Positions 1 through 12,499 of a stretch of 64,000 bases of DNA are shown here, one piece after another. Numbering within the stretch: position 1 is the first letter of the stretch; every line of letters starts with the position of its first letter. The notes under the pieces were generated by a model that saw only the letters and a list, made by a program, of their open reading frames with translations, made no database searches and was not told the DNA's origin. Both the position numbers and the translations under genes were made by a program. This DNA is from Chelonoidis abingdonii (lineage: Eukaryota; Chordata; Testudines; Testudinidae), in contig NC_133774.1 of assembly GCF_003597395.2 (NCBI RefSeq), positions 34,118,155-34,182,154 of the forward strand, given 5' to 3'.

Positions 1-217
1 GCACTGTGCTCTCAACACGGAAGTGGGAACTATGGGATAGCTGAGGAACAGCTACCCACAGTGCACCGCTCCTGAAATCGATGGTAGCTTTGGACCATGG
101 ACACAAACAATCGATTTCGTGATCCCACTGTGGACGCTCTAAACCGATTTTATTAGATCTGTTTTGTAATACCGGTTTAAGCTAATTCGAAATAATCGTG
201 CAGTGTAGACGTAGCCT
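1..217. mobile_element. 3' end of a TIR DNA element (TGTCTACACT family), cut by window edge
   Basis: The stretch ends in AGTGTAGACGTAGCC, the inverted form of the TGTCTACACT-type terminus seen in full at 26968-27262. Internal ATCGAT-rich, self-complementary segments (around 78-115) resemble those in that element. The other terminus must lie before base 1. Called a non-autonomous DNA transposon by terminus and composition only; no transposase frame is present. Confidence 0.55.
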
Positions 218-2932
218 CAGACTCTCTTGTTGTGTATGTATGTACTAGAGAAGAAATCCTCTCTCCAGAGAGAATAAATTTGCTGGGCAAAGCTGTATTG
301 CCTAATAGCTTTAAGCAGATCAGTGCTATGAGCAAAGGCATGTCTGCCGGAAATAGAGTACACGAAAAAGGCTGGAAATGGGGGGAGGTTTAGGTTATGC
401 AGCTGCAGAAGCTGAAGGAAAGCACAGTACTTATTACAAAATGTCAGTATCCTTACATTAATAGGAAGAAAGCTGAGTTTGACCAACAATTTTGTAGTTC
501 TTTTTTGGGGAGGGGGGTTGAAATGGAGATGAAGTGGTGTGTGAGTGAAAAGAAGCTGCACAGACAATTACAGTGACTCTTCCAATGCCTGTGGAAGTGG
601 CAGTGAAGAGCCATTGTAACAGTCACTTGACTGCCTTATAGGCCGAGTTGGAGGTTGCTCTGATATCAAATATGGGCCTCTACTGGGTGTAGACTCTAGA
701 GCGAGAGAAAAACAGAACCACACAAAATTACTTTTTGACCATTTCGGAAAGTGCCCTTTAGATATCAGCAATTCTGCATTTTCTTTTTCTTCTGCTATTA
801 ACATCCACCTCCACCCACTGTGTATTGACTACATCCACTATTGCAAAAGCAATCTTGACATATAAGCAGAGTAAAACAAAGTAAAATTCTGTTTTCTGTG
901 TTCCTTTTTGTGAAATTTTGACAAACCTGTTACATTTTGAAAAAACAGCAAAAATTAATCATTAGCCAATTTCATACGCACTACAAAGTTTACTGTAGAA
1001 TAGCTGTAGCTTTAATATTTTGTATCCCAAAAACTGTAGCAAGTGCAACCTTAGATACCTTATTGTATCACTATTAATTATTATGATTGTGAGCATTCTT
1101 TCAAATGGACATGAAACTGAAAATGATCATTGCAGAGATCTACTCATTTCTATTTTCCAAGAAAAAAATGAAGCATTTTTACCATGAATTATCAGCTGAT
1201 CAGTGTTCTAATTGATCTAAAATGTTCTATTATTGCATTTTGTTAGCATAAGAAGTACTTTGACCTTAAAGGGCGAGGTGTTTCCATTTCATTCTCAATT
1301 AATTTAAAGCAGATTCCTGATTCTTAAACTGTTTTTGACCTAATAATTAGAACTGAGTGGGAATTAGAGCTGAGCAGGAAATGGTTTTCTTCTCATATAA
1401 GAATTTTCGAGATTTTTTTTTTTAAAACCCTATCCCAAATAGGGAGGAAAAGTCAATCCCAAACTTTTTTGAACTAATAATCTAAACAAAAATTGGATGA
1501 GGCTAATAGAAACATTTCATTTTAGTTGGGATTCTAAAATATAAAACTTCTTGTTTAGAAAAATGTCAAAATAGGCGCTGACAACTTCAATCCTAATTCC
1601 AAAAATTTTGGGGAAAAGCGATTAATTGAAACTGACCTTATCCCACAAATTGTTTTGGTTTCAACAAATTAGTATTTTCCAGTGAAATGAAAAACTGTTT
1701 TGTTCGAAAATTCCCAATGATATGATTGACACCTACTCTTGGTCAATGAAAGACATTCAGAAAACTCCCTTCTGAGTTGCAGCAGTTTATAACAAAATAG
1801 TTTATAACAAACTCTAATGATTGATTCCACTGGTTGAGTGTAAAAAGATTTTATATGCTAAGAATGTCAAACTATGTGATCTGAGAGTTCATTTTCCATT
1901 GGGAAGCTTAAAAGGCCTGTGAAATATTTTAAGAACAGGCTGAATTTCCTTTGAGAGTTTACATTAATAAGTGCCTTCAAATATGCATTACATTACAAGG
2001 ACTTTTAAACCCCATGGTGAATTTAATAATAATAATGCAGAATTGGAGTAAAATGTGCAAAATCAGAACTAAAAAAAATCAAAAAAAATCAAATGTGGAA
2101 TAGAAAGAAACAATAACAGGAGAAAATTGATGTAGATTACAACTATTTAATTCCAAAAGAACGTCTGCCTTAAAACTAATCTTCTTACATACATGTCTAA
2201 ATAATTAAACAGAAGGTGCTTTCCAGGGCTTTAATGACGCATTTCACTTTTGTTCATAAGGCAATTGAAACTGCCATAGTGTACAATAGAAAAAGAAATT
2301 GTGGTCCATAAAAAAAATCCTTGAAACACTGCTTAATGTTCATGTCATCAGTTAAATTAAATGTGACAGGATCAGTAAGTCTGGAGACTTTCAGGACTAG
2401 TGAGATTGCCTTGAAGTATTTTGTCTCCTAAGAATCTGTTTGGCTCCGTTTTCCAAGGAAGGTGATTCCATGTTAATCCTGCTGGCTCTTTAACAACAAG
2501 TTCCAAACGAGGTATTGTCCAGCCCGGGAACGGAATGCTTCTCTTCAGGCTGCTGGCCTGCTTTGTCAAATGGTCTAATTACAATGAGGGGAGCACCACA
2601 ATCTTGAAGAGGCAGGGAGAGTTGAAAGAGTAAATGACCTGTTTGGGGATCTTATGCAAGGTTAAAAAGTATGCCCTTTGAAAGTGCTTCAAGTTGAGAG
2701 TTGCCTTACACACACAGAGACAATTGTGGTGGAGGGGGAGGGAAGGGGAACATATTTTGGTCACAATGGAGATTTTCATTTGAGATAACAAATGGGTTCT
2801 CACTGGTTTGTTATATGACTTAGCATTAATATTAGTCATTTGGTTTATAGCACCAAACAGTAGTAGACACTTTTCTGTGTTGATTTATATAAACTTTTAT
2901 ATGTGCCTATCACAAGCTCAAGGCTCATTTAC
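218..2932. other. Unassigned AT-rich DNA
   Basis: No frame here looks like a protein, and no repeat could be assigned with confidence. Contents are short poly-A/T runs (for example 1414-1425) and a duplicated AAAAAAATC motif near 2074-2091. Part of it (about 1400-1740) has the TTTT/AAAA-rich, partly self-complementary look of an old palindromic repeat, but I cannot place its ends. Confidence 0.4.
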
Positions 2933-3330
2933 CTTTATTATTATTATTTGAATGACAGCAGCGCCTATAGAGATCAACCGATATCATGGCCCAATTGTGG
3001 TAGGCATAGCACAAATGGACAGTAAGAGCTAGACTTGGCCCTTAAAAGCTTTATGTCTAGGTCCCTGATTCCACAATTTACTGAGCATGAGCACATCACT
3101 ATGCAAATGTGGAGCCCTACCGCCTTCAACAGGGATCTACACGAGTGCAGGAAATTGCAAGATCGGGACCGAAGTAGACAAGAGACGTACACTAACTTCC
3201 CAAGCAGAAAACTACAAATAGAGGCACAGAGAAATTAAGTCACACAGGCTTTGTGGCAGAGCTGGGAACTAACCCTAGATCTCTGGAGCTGCTATTCAGT
3301 GCCTGGATCACAAGATCTTCCTGCCTCCCC
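2933..3330 (-). mobile_element. MIR-like CORE-SINE
   Basis: Read on the minus strand, 3330 to 3218 runs through a MIR-type body: a tRNA-derived head, a segment reading TTCCCAGCTCTGCCAC, a TGTGTGACTTAATTTC segment, then a CTCTGTGCCTC segment. The 2933-3030 part matches the usual tail (CCTACCACAATTGGG, then GCGCTGCTGTCATTC, ending in AATAATAATAA). The section between head and tail is poorly conserved. Related copies lie at 18236, 23850 and 43235. Confidence 0.68.
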
Positions 3331-5009
3331 ATAACTTAACTCACAACAGTACGTATGATGTACATGGGCATCGTATAATAGTAATTTAATTAATAATTAC
3401 TACAATATACTGTACATCCTCATTTTAAAACTAGAATTAATCACCCACCTATCATCATAATAAAATCCATCCATGTGTCGACCTGTTCAAATGTCTGAGA
3501 AAAGTGAACGTTTGTCAGGTTCATCCCTACTGCAAATGCACTGAATCAATGGAATTACACAACTGATGAATTTACCCTACTACATGATTTTCACATTACA
3601 GATGCAAAACAAAAATCAAATATCCACATAAAAAAGATTAAATTCCCCCTGCCATTCATTCTGTTCAACCTGTAAAATAAAAATATAAAAACTTTTGTTT
3701 CATGGATTTTTCCTTTAAAGTCAATACATCATCTTTTGAATGGCATAGTATTAAAGATGATACTTCAGAGAAATGCCCTATGATTCTGCACTCATTTATT
3801 CATTTAACCATTTATTTTGTTTTGTCGAGGCTTACATTAAGAGTTGTTGACTATTTACAATAAAACTTCAGTACTGAAGTTTCTTCATAAATATGTACTA
3901 GCACTTAATTTTATATCTTGTAAAATTTCATAATTTGCTTGCAACCAGTTTTGACAGAGAGGATGCAAGATACAGAAACTTATCTCATGACAGGATTAAA
4001 CTGAGTATGGAAGAACTACTTTATGTAGTAGTTACACACTAACAGTTATGCATTAGCTACTACACATATATATAGCGACTTGGTTTCCTCAGTCATATAA
4101 TTTGGATATAGCCTTAGCTAGGGATCATGCCTTGCTATATATGTTCCCAGCCAGGCATTTGACTAGTTCAACTGAGAGCTGCTCAGGGTTAAGAGTTTGA
4201 GTTGGTAAACTTGGGTGACTGGACTGCCCTTCTCCTGGTGCTGATATTGGCTGGGTGTCAGCTTGGAGCAGACACATTACTACTCTCAGTTTCATTAAGA
4301 ACTGCTACCCTTGCTACCTATAGAGGTTGCATTGGATCACCTGGATTCTGGGGTGCCAGCCTTGTTTTTGGCATGTTGGTGGTTGGTATTTGTACTCTGG
4401 TTCTAGCTGAGGCCTTCTGGAATGCTTTGGGCTAAAGATGATCATCATATTTGGGGCCAGTGGAGCTGCCCTGATTTATACTAGCTGAGGATCTGGCCCA
4501 GTGTATCTGAAAGGAATTTTTCCCTGACTGCAAATTGGCAGAGCCACATGGGGATGTTTCACCTTTGCCTGGAGCATCCTTTAGGCTCTGCTTCTTTTTA
4601 GTTCATGCTGTGTTAATAGACAAACAGTATTATCCTAGGAGATGTGGCTAATTTTTCTTGATATTCAGTAGGGCTTGGGAATGTTAACTGTTTCCTAATA
4701 ACTTTAGAGTAGTAGGAGGCTTTTGAGATTGTGGTATATTTTGACCTTCATACGACCTGATTTTTCAGAGGTGATAAAAGGCATATCCCAAACCAGAGCA
4801 ATAGGTCAGAAGTTTGGATGGAGGCTTGAAATAGGGAAGAGGTATAGAAGGTCTTATTAGATCAATAAGCATAGAATGGGTGCCCCACAATGTCTTAGGA
4901 AGAAAGAGCTTGTTGTGGGATTTCAGGTTCATTGAATCCCATTTGCTTTGGGACTCATAGTAATCCTGACAATATGAGACCCAAAGAGCCAATAAGTGGT
5001 TAAAAAGAG
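3331..5009. other. Unassigned DNA
   Basis: No supported gene or repeat. A 77-codon open frame at 4202-4435 (+) encodes hydrophobic stretches resembling two membrane segments, but it has no homologue I recognise and no splice or promoter context. It is treated as chance. Confidence 0.35.
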
Positions 5010-6183
5010 AGGCCCAGATTCAAAAAGATACGTAGGGACCTAAAACTCGAGGGTTTGCTGTCTAAGTCCAGGTTTAGGTGTATATGTCCCAGTTTTAGGG
5101 TCCACTGAGATCCACAAAAATGATGAACACTGTAGGCACCTAAACTCATTTGGCTCCTAAGTTTCAGGCTAAAATTTCCCCAGGCACCTGTGTTTCTGCT
5201 TCTGGGTGCACTGCCGCCTCATTCTTAGGTGTCCAAGTGCCTATCTCCTGCCTCAGCCTTAGACTTATTCACAAACTGGGTGAAGATCAGTGTTCTGCCT
5301 AACTCATGTGCAGGGCCTGATCCAGTTAGTGTGTTTAGAGGTCACCTGGTGGATCAGGTCCCATTCAAAATCTGTCCAGAGAAGGAAGTGCTGCTGCCTA
5401 TCTTAACTTTTAGCCTGTTGGTAAGAGTACTCATCTGGGATGTGGGAGGCCCAAGTTCAATTCCTACCTCTGTTCAGTCAGGGGGGCAGGCTTCAACCAC
5501 CAATCTCCCACTTCTCAGGAGAGTGCTCTAACCACTGAGCTATGAGATATTCTGATGCGGGGCTCACTCAGTCTCTCTTGTTGAAGCTCATCTCCTGTGA
5601 AGAAATACTTAAGCTACATCTACAGTTGGAGCTTGGGGTGTGAGTCCCAGCTTGCACAGGTGTACCCGTGCTAGATCTGTTTGAGCTAGCATGCTAAAAA
5701 CAGTAGTGTAGGTGTGGTAGCATGGGCAGCGGTAACTGGCACCACAGGTTCCCCATCCAGAGTACAAATCTCAGTCATTTTGCCAGAATAAGAGAGAGAG
5801 AGTGACTCTGTACCCTGGTGATTAGAGCATCTGCCTGGGAGGTGGGAGACCCCAGAGTCCAGTCCTCCTGCTCTAGTCAAACTCGAACGGCTTCAACAGG
5901 AGAAACTGAGGGAGCCCCAGGCAAGAATATCACAAAGGTCAGTGGTTAGAGCATTTTCCTGAGAGGTAAGATTTGAACTGGGGTCTCCCTCCTTCCTATC
6001 AAGCAGAGAGCAGCATTCAGCCAACGTGTCCTATATCCCAAGTGAATACCAAGCCAGGGGTAAAAAGTTATAATGTGGGTATCACTTTGTGAATTGTAGT
6101 GTGTTCCTTTGATTTTCTAGGCATCTAAAACTTAGGTGTTGCAACACTCAACATCACAACACCTAACTTGTGAATCCGGGCCA
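5010..6183. mobile_element. TIR-bounded composite repeat with tRNA-like segments
   Basis: The left end reads GGCCCAGATTCAAAAAG (about 5011-5027) and the right end CTTGTGAATCCGGGCC (about 6168-6183). These are imperfect inverted repeats of each other, and subterminal AGGTGCCTAA-like motifs are also inverted. Inside are three segments of tRNA-like form (5412-5470, 5815-5870, 5938-5990): a GGTTAGAGCA or GGTAAGAGTA box followed by a GGGAGGTGGGAGACC or GTTCAATTCC box. One more inverted copy lies at 5500-5545. A TACATCTACAGTTGG-like TIR fragment at 5608-5730 looks nested inside. I recognise the arrangement as a large old non-autonomous turtle repeat. No transposase frame remains. Confidence 0.5.
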
Positions 6184-6715
6184 ACGTGACCTCAATGGAT
6201 TGTTTTTCTGCCATGTAACAAGAGGAAGGAACTTTCTCCTTAGTTCAGTTACTTGTTGAATAATGTTGCAGTCACTATTTAAACCATGTAGAAAAGTGGT
6301 GGTGGAGGGGTTCCTTGGTCACCAATTCTCATTGACAGCACTGAGCTATTCATATCTATCAGAGTAGTTTTCATTATGTTTTAATCTTTCATACGAAACT
6401 AGTCCCGTCTCATCCGTTATGTGTTCCCTCTGCTAAGAAGCACTCGTAGAAGATATCAATATAAGCATTTCTTGACAGTGCGTTAAAAAGAAGATGTTTG
6501 CAAGTTAGACTAAACTGTTTGTGGAATAAGGTATAAGCTTATATCACCAACACCTAAACAAGAGAGCAATATGAGACACCTTTGGCGAATTCCAGAACTC
6601 CCATTGGTCTTAATTAGAACAACTGAAAGAAACTGTTAATTTCAATCAGCTGGTGAAAAGAACTGCTGTTGCAGTCAGTCATGATGCCCTTGGAGTTCAG
6701 CTTTCAAGTTTATAA
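6184..6715. other. Unassigned DNA
   Basis: Nothing recognised between the composite repeat and the tRNA-derived SINE. Confidence 0.35.
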
Positions 6716-6816
6716 TCCCCAGACAGACTTTTGCCCCAGATCCCTAAATGGCCCCCTCAAGGATTGAGCTCACAAACCTACATTTAGCAGGCCAATGCAC
6801 AAACCACTGAGCTATT
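6716..6816 (-). mobile_element. tRNA-derived SINE of the turtle (Cry/tortoise Pol III) type, head portion
   Basis: On the minus strand the sequence opens with TAGCTCAGTGGTTTGTGCAT, a tRNA D-arm-like A box. GGTTTGTGAGCTCAATCC, a degenerate B box, follows, and then the SINE-specific segment CCATTTAGGGATCTGGGGC. This order is that of the tRNA-derived SINEs of cryptodiran turtles, whose 3' ends are shared with CR1 so that CR1 enzymes can copy them. The CR1-like tail is missing, so this copy is truncated at its 3' end. It is one of the strongest taxonomic markers in the window. Confidence 0.8.
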
Positions 6817-6994
6817 CCTATATTAAATTCATTCACAACACTAATCTGTTAGTAAAAATTCTCCACTCCAAGAAATATGAGTGTTGCCATTGAAAGGAAA
6901 GCAAGGTGGGGTGACACTAGCACATACTTTTTTAAAAATGTACTTTTTTTCTTTTGTATGATTTTTTTTGAGACCCCATAAAAAATATTGTCAC

Positions 6995-7460
6995 ATGTGG
7001 CAGAGCAGGAGTAAAACTTCTTGACTGCCCTGCTAAAATGCTGGCTAAGCGCTGCTTTCAGGCAGAGAGGCCGGGGCAGCGGTGCCAAGCAGCCAGCACG
7101 GAACCCAGCTGCTAGCCCTAACGAGGGCTGACTCACTGCAATAGACTGAGCTAAGCAGTGACAGCTGGGCTGAAGGCTGGGAGGGCTATAAAAGCCCTGA
7201 ACCAAACTTAGTCAGGATGCTAGCCTGGGAGGGGACAGGAGGCTACAGCTCTGTCTTCTCACCACAGGAAGGGAGCCTCAAGGGCCTATCCCCTTCAGAA
7301 ATGAGCTGCAATGCTTTTGGACCCAGCAAAGCCAAGCTCACACATAGAAGACACTGCCAGGGGGAAGAGAGGGACCTAAAGGGTTCCTGACAGCAGCAGT
7401 TCCCAGCACACCCTGAGGGAAGGAGAGGCTGGCATGCAGGAAACTCCATGCAAGCCTGGG
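6995..7460 (+). other. GC-rich TATA-bearing stretch, possible LTR remnant
   Basis: The stretch is clearly richer in G+C than its surroundings. It begins near TGTGGCAGAGCAGG and contains a good TATA box (GGCTATAAAAGCC, about 7186-7198), followed by a purine-rich leader-like region. That layout is seen in LTRs of vertebrate retroelements. No second LTR, primer-binding site or gag/pol frame is visible beside it, so a solo or truncated LTR is only one reading. Another uncharacterised repeat or a decayed promoter would also fit. Confidence 0.28.
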
Positions 7461-7685
7461 ACTGAGCATCAGACTGTTTCTCACTCTCAATCCCTGGGCT
7501 CGGTTGGGGGGAATGGGTGTAGGTATCTGAGCAAGGGGGAATCCGTGGCTGGGCTTGGGATGAGGTGGTTTAGATATATTGGTGGGGGAGGGGTGCAGCT
7601 GGGATCTTGAGGGGAGGGATTGTGGGTGTCTGGGCCCCCAGCTGGGCAGCAAAGGGGTCAGAGAAACAGGAACTGGATTGTCTTC

Positions 7686-7796
7686 AGATGAGGTTTTTTA
7701 CACATGAAAGCTTATGCCCAAATAAATCTGTTCGTCTTCAAGATGCCACCGGCCTCCTTGTTGTTTTTGTGGATACAGACTAACACGGCCCTGATA
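7686..7796 (+). mobile_element. Penelope-like element, 3' tail only
   Basis: The segment runs GATGAGG, CATGAAAGCTTATGCCCAAA, TAAAT, then CTCCTTGTTGTTTTTG and CAGACTAACACGGC. This is the same 3' region as the longer copies at 19466-20526, where it directly follows a GIY-YIG endonuclease frame. The copy is 5'-truncated to about 110 bp, so only the non-coding tail remains. Confidence 0.7.
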
Positions 7797-9988
7797 TTTG
7801 GATTTCATAAGGGTTTCTTTAATTCTCTACTGGAGGAAAAAAATTGTCTGTGCATTATTACAGACATGCTGGCAGGTATTTTGAAATAAATTATCCAAAT
7901 AATTGAAACGGGTATGATTATGTAGTGTTTTTTTGATAAATAGAATTTGCAGAGTTTTGCAGAATTTTAAAATACTGAGCACAGAATTTTTAATTTTTTG
8001 GTGCACAAGGCCCCCAGGAGTACAACTTGACCTCCAGTGTTTGGTCCCTAAGTGTAAAAAAAAAAAGAAAAAAAGAAAAAAAAACGACCCTGGAGAGCTT
8101 AGAATGCTGAGATATGCCCTTTATAAAGTTTCCTCTGAATAAATTGCCAGAGGAGTATTTGCTCCTCCTCACCATGGAAGAAGCAGAATTTTGTCCTCAA
8201 GACAGGAACATCCATAAATTAACCTTGTTCTTTCACACTAGTCCCAGGCCCTTCACCCTTGAATACCTCATAAAGAGAGTTTCCCCAGGATATGTAGCCT
8301 TAAGCGCTTCTGAAGTGTGACTGGTAGAATTCACAGCCCTGCTCTGGCTACATCATTCCATATGCACTTATATCTAAGCCTTCTCTACATGGGTTTATCA
8401 TCTTGTATCTCAGCCGCATGTAAAAGAGTGACCAGAACAGCCATTGGAGCATGATTTTTACCTAGTCCACTAGAAGGAATAAAATGGAAAAGAAGCAAGA
8501 AGGGAAATAAAGAAATGAAGCTGCCTGAAATGTCTCATTTGGATGCATAAGTGCTTGAAATGTTTTTACAAGGACATCCTTGTTCTCAAAGCAAAAAAAA
8601 AAAAAAAAAAGAAAAATCCTAAATGCTGCTAAGTAGGAATCACTCCCCCTTCATCCCACATCTTTCCCCTCAGTAAATGAAGACAGGATGAACATCTAAA
8701 ATTACTAATTGGTTTACTGATCAGTTGTACTTTGTTCGATTGATTTGCAATTAATTCTGGTTTGTGGTGCATAGAAGAGGAAGGTTGGCGCCAACCTTCG
8801 AGGCAGCTGATACTCAATACCCACCAAGAGAGCTGCGGGCCGGAATATCAATAATCTGTTTTGAGGCAGCTCCTGAAGGTACTGAGACTGTCTTCTGCAT
8901 GGGTCAGACCTCCAAGGATTAGAAAGGAACCCATTGCTTTTATTAAAACATATATTTCACTGAGGTCAGACATTTTTCAAATAAGATTTGGAAATTGTAA
9001 CTCTATACTAAATGCATATCTAATACAATCCTGATTACAATGACTGTGCAAGCATCAGTAATCATTATTAATAGTGCTATTTGTTCATATCGTGCCATTA
9101 AGTTCTCAGGAACCCTTACAAACAAACATTATTTTTTAAAAGTGACTAGTTCCTTAACTGGGAAACTGACAAGCTAAGGCCCTGATCCTGCAAAGACTTG
9201 TGTTTAACTTTAGCAGAATAATCTCACTGAGTTCAGGAGGGGAAATGACAATGAGAACAGTAAAATATTGTGTGATATTCTCAATAGTTGAATTGGGTTG
9301 GCTCATGGGGGCTTGGCAATCCACAGTGTGTCATGGTCATTGCATCGGGTGCACCAATATTTAAGCTCCCTTTTAAATAAACATGCCTCTAGCCCTAGTG
9401 ATTGTGAAGTAAACCTTCCAAAGATGAACTAAGTCTATCAACGGCCTGAAACAGTAATTGTAGGGTAGTTGAGAATCCCCCCTATCAATTTCAAGGGGGT
9501 GCTAACTCTGAAGCTGAACCATGACAATTTAAACATCTGCATCAGGGATTATTTTTTGCACTGTTAATCAAAGCATACAGGACAATAAAGGACTGACCAT
9601 ATTCTGACTATCTCTTGTAAATGGCATCTCATTTTGGCATCAGAAGTGACAGAGTACAAGTGATGCTTTTTCTTAATATTCAGACTGGCTTGTAATTTTG
9701 GGACACTTAGGGCCAAATTCAGACTTGGGAGGAGCAAGTGCAACCCAATTTATTTCAAATGAGTTCTGCTATGTAGTATATACCAAGTTAAAAATTGGTA
9801 GGTGAATTCTAGTGCTGTGTTGCATCTGTTTTATATCTACATGTAAAATCAGGCAGGATCTAAATGAACAGCAAAGATTATAATATGATCATAAGATACC
9901 AGCATGATATAGCAATAAAAATGACTTTGTCTAGCATGTGTTTGGATAGTTTATTTAGAGCTTCAGTATTGGGTGGAAGTTTTAAATA
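7797..9988. other. Unassigned DNA with poly-A tracts
   Basis: An A-rich run sits at 8056-8084 and an uninterrupted A18 at 8593-8610; either could be the tail of an unrecognised retrocopy. The text at 7930-8045 (GCAGAGTTTTGCAGAATTTT and onward) has the look of a turtle interspersed repeat I cannot name. Around 9178-9245 is one arm of the palindromic CCTGATCCTGCAAAG family that appears more fully at 42925-43042. Confidence 0.4.
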
Positions 9989-10177
9989 CACCTCTACCTT
10001 GATATAACGCTGACCTCAGAAGCCAAAAAATCTTACTGCATTATAGGTGAAACCGCATTATATCGAACTTGCTTTGATCTGCCGGAGCGCACAGCCTTGC
10101 TCCTCCTGGAGCACTGCTTTACCGCGTTATATCAGAATTCGTGTTATATTGGGTTGCATTATATTGGGATAGAGGTG
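9989..10177. mobile_element. Mariner-type MITE with TA target duplication
   Basis: The element is 189 bp. It starts CACCTCTACCTTGATATAAC, and its right end, reverse-complemented, starts CACCTCTATCCCAATATAAT. TA lies immediately outside both ends (9987-9988 and 10178-10179), the Tc1/mariner target signature. Internal GATATAAC/GTTATATC motifs extend the self-complementarity, and the GC-rich core near 10080-10115 forms the loop. There is no coding capacity. Confidence 0.7.
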
Positions 10178-10179
10178 TA

Positions 10180-12499
10180 TATATGAAATTAAAATGATCA
10201 GTTTGTCTCTTTGTGAGTTCCACCAGCAAAAACTCTGTCATGCATTGTTATGAGCTGGATCTATTTCCCGTTTAAGGCAATGGAAAGTCCTGAATGACAG
10301 TTGGATCGGCCCTATATGAGAAGGTATAGACACAAAGGTAGAGAGAGCATATCTAAGTGCAGAACTGGGAGCCCAGAATGCCTGTAGAAATAAGGAAAAC
10401 AAATAGTAGAAGAAGCAGTGCACATTAAACATTATTTCTTATTCCTATTCATTACATCACTTTAGGTATTAAATATGGCATTAGGTGTCTATTTCAATAT
10501 TATTACACTATTATTTCATTTTCCTGTCATCTGATAGGTGAAAGAGCTATTTAAAAACATTCCATAGGTGGCTGTAACACTTCCTGGAAACATTTCTTAG
10601 ATCTTGGAAAAATCACCCCAAACAAATAATTGCACTCTTCTGCTGTGACTTTTTAGCCTGTTTATTTGCTTCCTATTATGAACATGTAGTGGGTATTCTG
10701 TGCCTTGCTGGATAATCTTTCTTCCTTGTAAAGAATTTTTCTTAAAACAGATTTTCTCCTTATTGTGTATTTAGTTTAAATCTTTTGTCTTTAAAACATG
10801 TCCTCATTATTTGCCTGATGATTTTCCATGCATCTTGGTTACTTGCTTATTAACCAGACAATTTACTGTTAATTTTCTGAAATCAAATTTTCATCCTGCC
10901 TTGCAGCATTCAGATATAAGACTCAAGTGACATCTCTAATAACGACATCTCAAACTGAGTGCATTATAAATTAGGAAAGCATGTTTGACCCATTCTAATT
11001 GCAATGCAGATACATTTTAATATATGCAAAGCTTAATCTTAAATCTCAGGCTTTTGTTTCAATACATTTGGTAGCCAGACATATTAACACCAGACTATCA
11101 TCTATTTCTATTCAGAAAAGTACATCTAATTTTTTATCCAGTCTTTGAAGACACATTGCAGACATGTTTGTGTAGCCTAAAAAGTAGTGAAATAGAGGAA
11201 ATAATGAATGGCCTTCATTGAGAAGGTTTGAGCCTCTAATAAATAAAACACCTGATTAAGGCTATAGAAGAGTTGTGATAAGGAAAACTAACCTCAGGCT
11301 CCATGCTATTTAAGACTTGGGCTTTTCACTGTAAATGTGATCTTGTTTCAGACTGTCAATGAATCTCAAACTGTATGCTAGTAGCTGCATTAGAGATACT
11401 GTAATAGTTGCAGCTCATTCCCGTGAGAAAGGCGAGCAAGGTTTAGTGACTCCACTGTAAGAGAGCTATCTGTCACAGATGTCAGTTTATCTGATTGAGA
11501 CCCTTTAGTTGCTGCTATACCTGCACTATTCTCTATACTAAGACCTTTTGCATCTACAAGCTGCCAGGGAGGTGCGTGTGGGGGGGGAGGGACCCTTCCT
11601 CTGCCTTTCCTCTGCTGAAATTGCATAAAAATGGTTCTTTGTCTCAATGGCTAAACAGGAAGTTTAATTGGCTGACATCTGAACTTTAAAAGAATCTGAA
11701 TTCTTATGGGATATGTTTTTTATATTTTGTTTCATAATCCATCCAGCACTTCACATGTTTCATGTGTCATTAGCACTGTATTCTGTCAGCCTGTCTAAGC
11801 AATCTATAGATCTGCTGTCTGATACAGAGAAAAAAGCTGTACATTTTTATTGTTCACAGTCAGAGTTTTGGTGATCATTTTGATTAGGAAAACAATAGTG
11901 AGCTACAAGGGAATAGGTATCAGATATTTCCAAAGGATCATACTTTGAAATTAACAAAACATCAAGTTTTATGGATTTTAGTCCACTTTTTTTGTCCCAG
12001 AGGTGTTTTTTTTTAATCATATCAAGGATTTAATTATAAAATGGAAGCGTGTGCTATCCTTGAAAGAAACCCAAGATCAAGAACATACAATGCTTGGATT
12101 GCTGAATGAAGTGACCTTCAATAAAAGAAAATATAGTGAAGATTCCGGGCCAGATTCTCACTTGGGATAAATGGGTGGTTCCTTTGACTCAGTGAAACCA
12201 TGCTGATTTATAAGAGCTTCAGAATCTTGCCATACACCAGCATTTCTTGCCAATCTTTGAGTTCAGAAAGTAACACAACTCTCTTTTGCTGGAATATTAT
12301 GAACCTGCCTGGTTGTATGGGTGGCAAATGGGGGCAATAAAACAGAACAAAAGCGTACTAAAGAATGAAACTGATGTGGGCTGTTCAAGACATGATCTAC
12401 ATTGTTTGTGATTGTGTGTGTAAAATTTATGGGTTTACCACCTCTTTGTAATGTTTTTACTCAGGGAAGTCCTGTACATATACTAAATCTGTTTTTCAA
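10180..12499. other. Unassigned AT-rich DNA
   Basis: No gene seen. 12148-12230 (GGGCCAGATTCTCAC onward) is an arm of the GGCCAGATTCT palindromic repeat family also seen at 12948-13112. A G8 run lies at about 11580-11588. The rest is featureless to the eye. Confidence 0.4.

Noticed and set aside
4202..4435. 77-codon open frame with two hydrophobic stretches, resembling a small membrane protein
   Set aside because: No family resemblance, no promoter or splice context, and frames of this size are common by chance in 64 kb of six-frame sequence.
5412..5990. True tRNA genes
   Set aside because: The A-box and B-box-like segments lack a foldable acceptor stem and anticodon arm, and recur inside a repeat.
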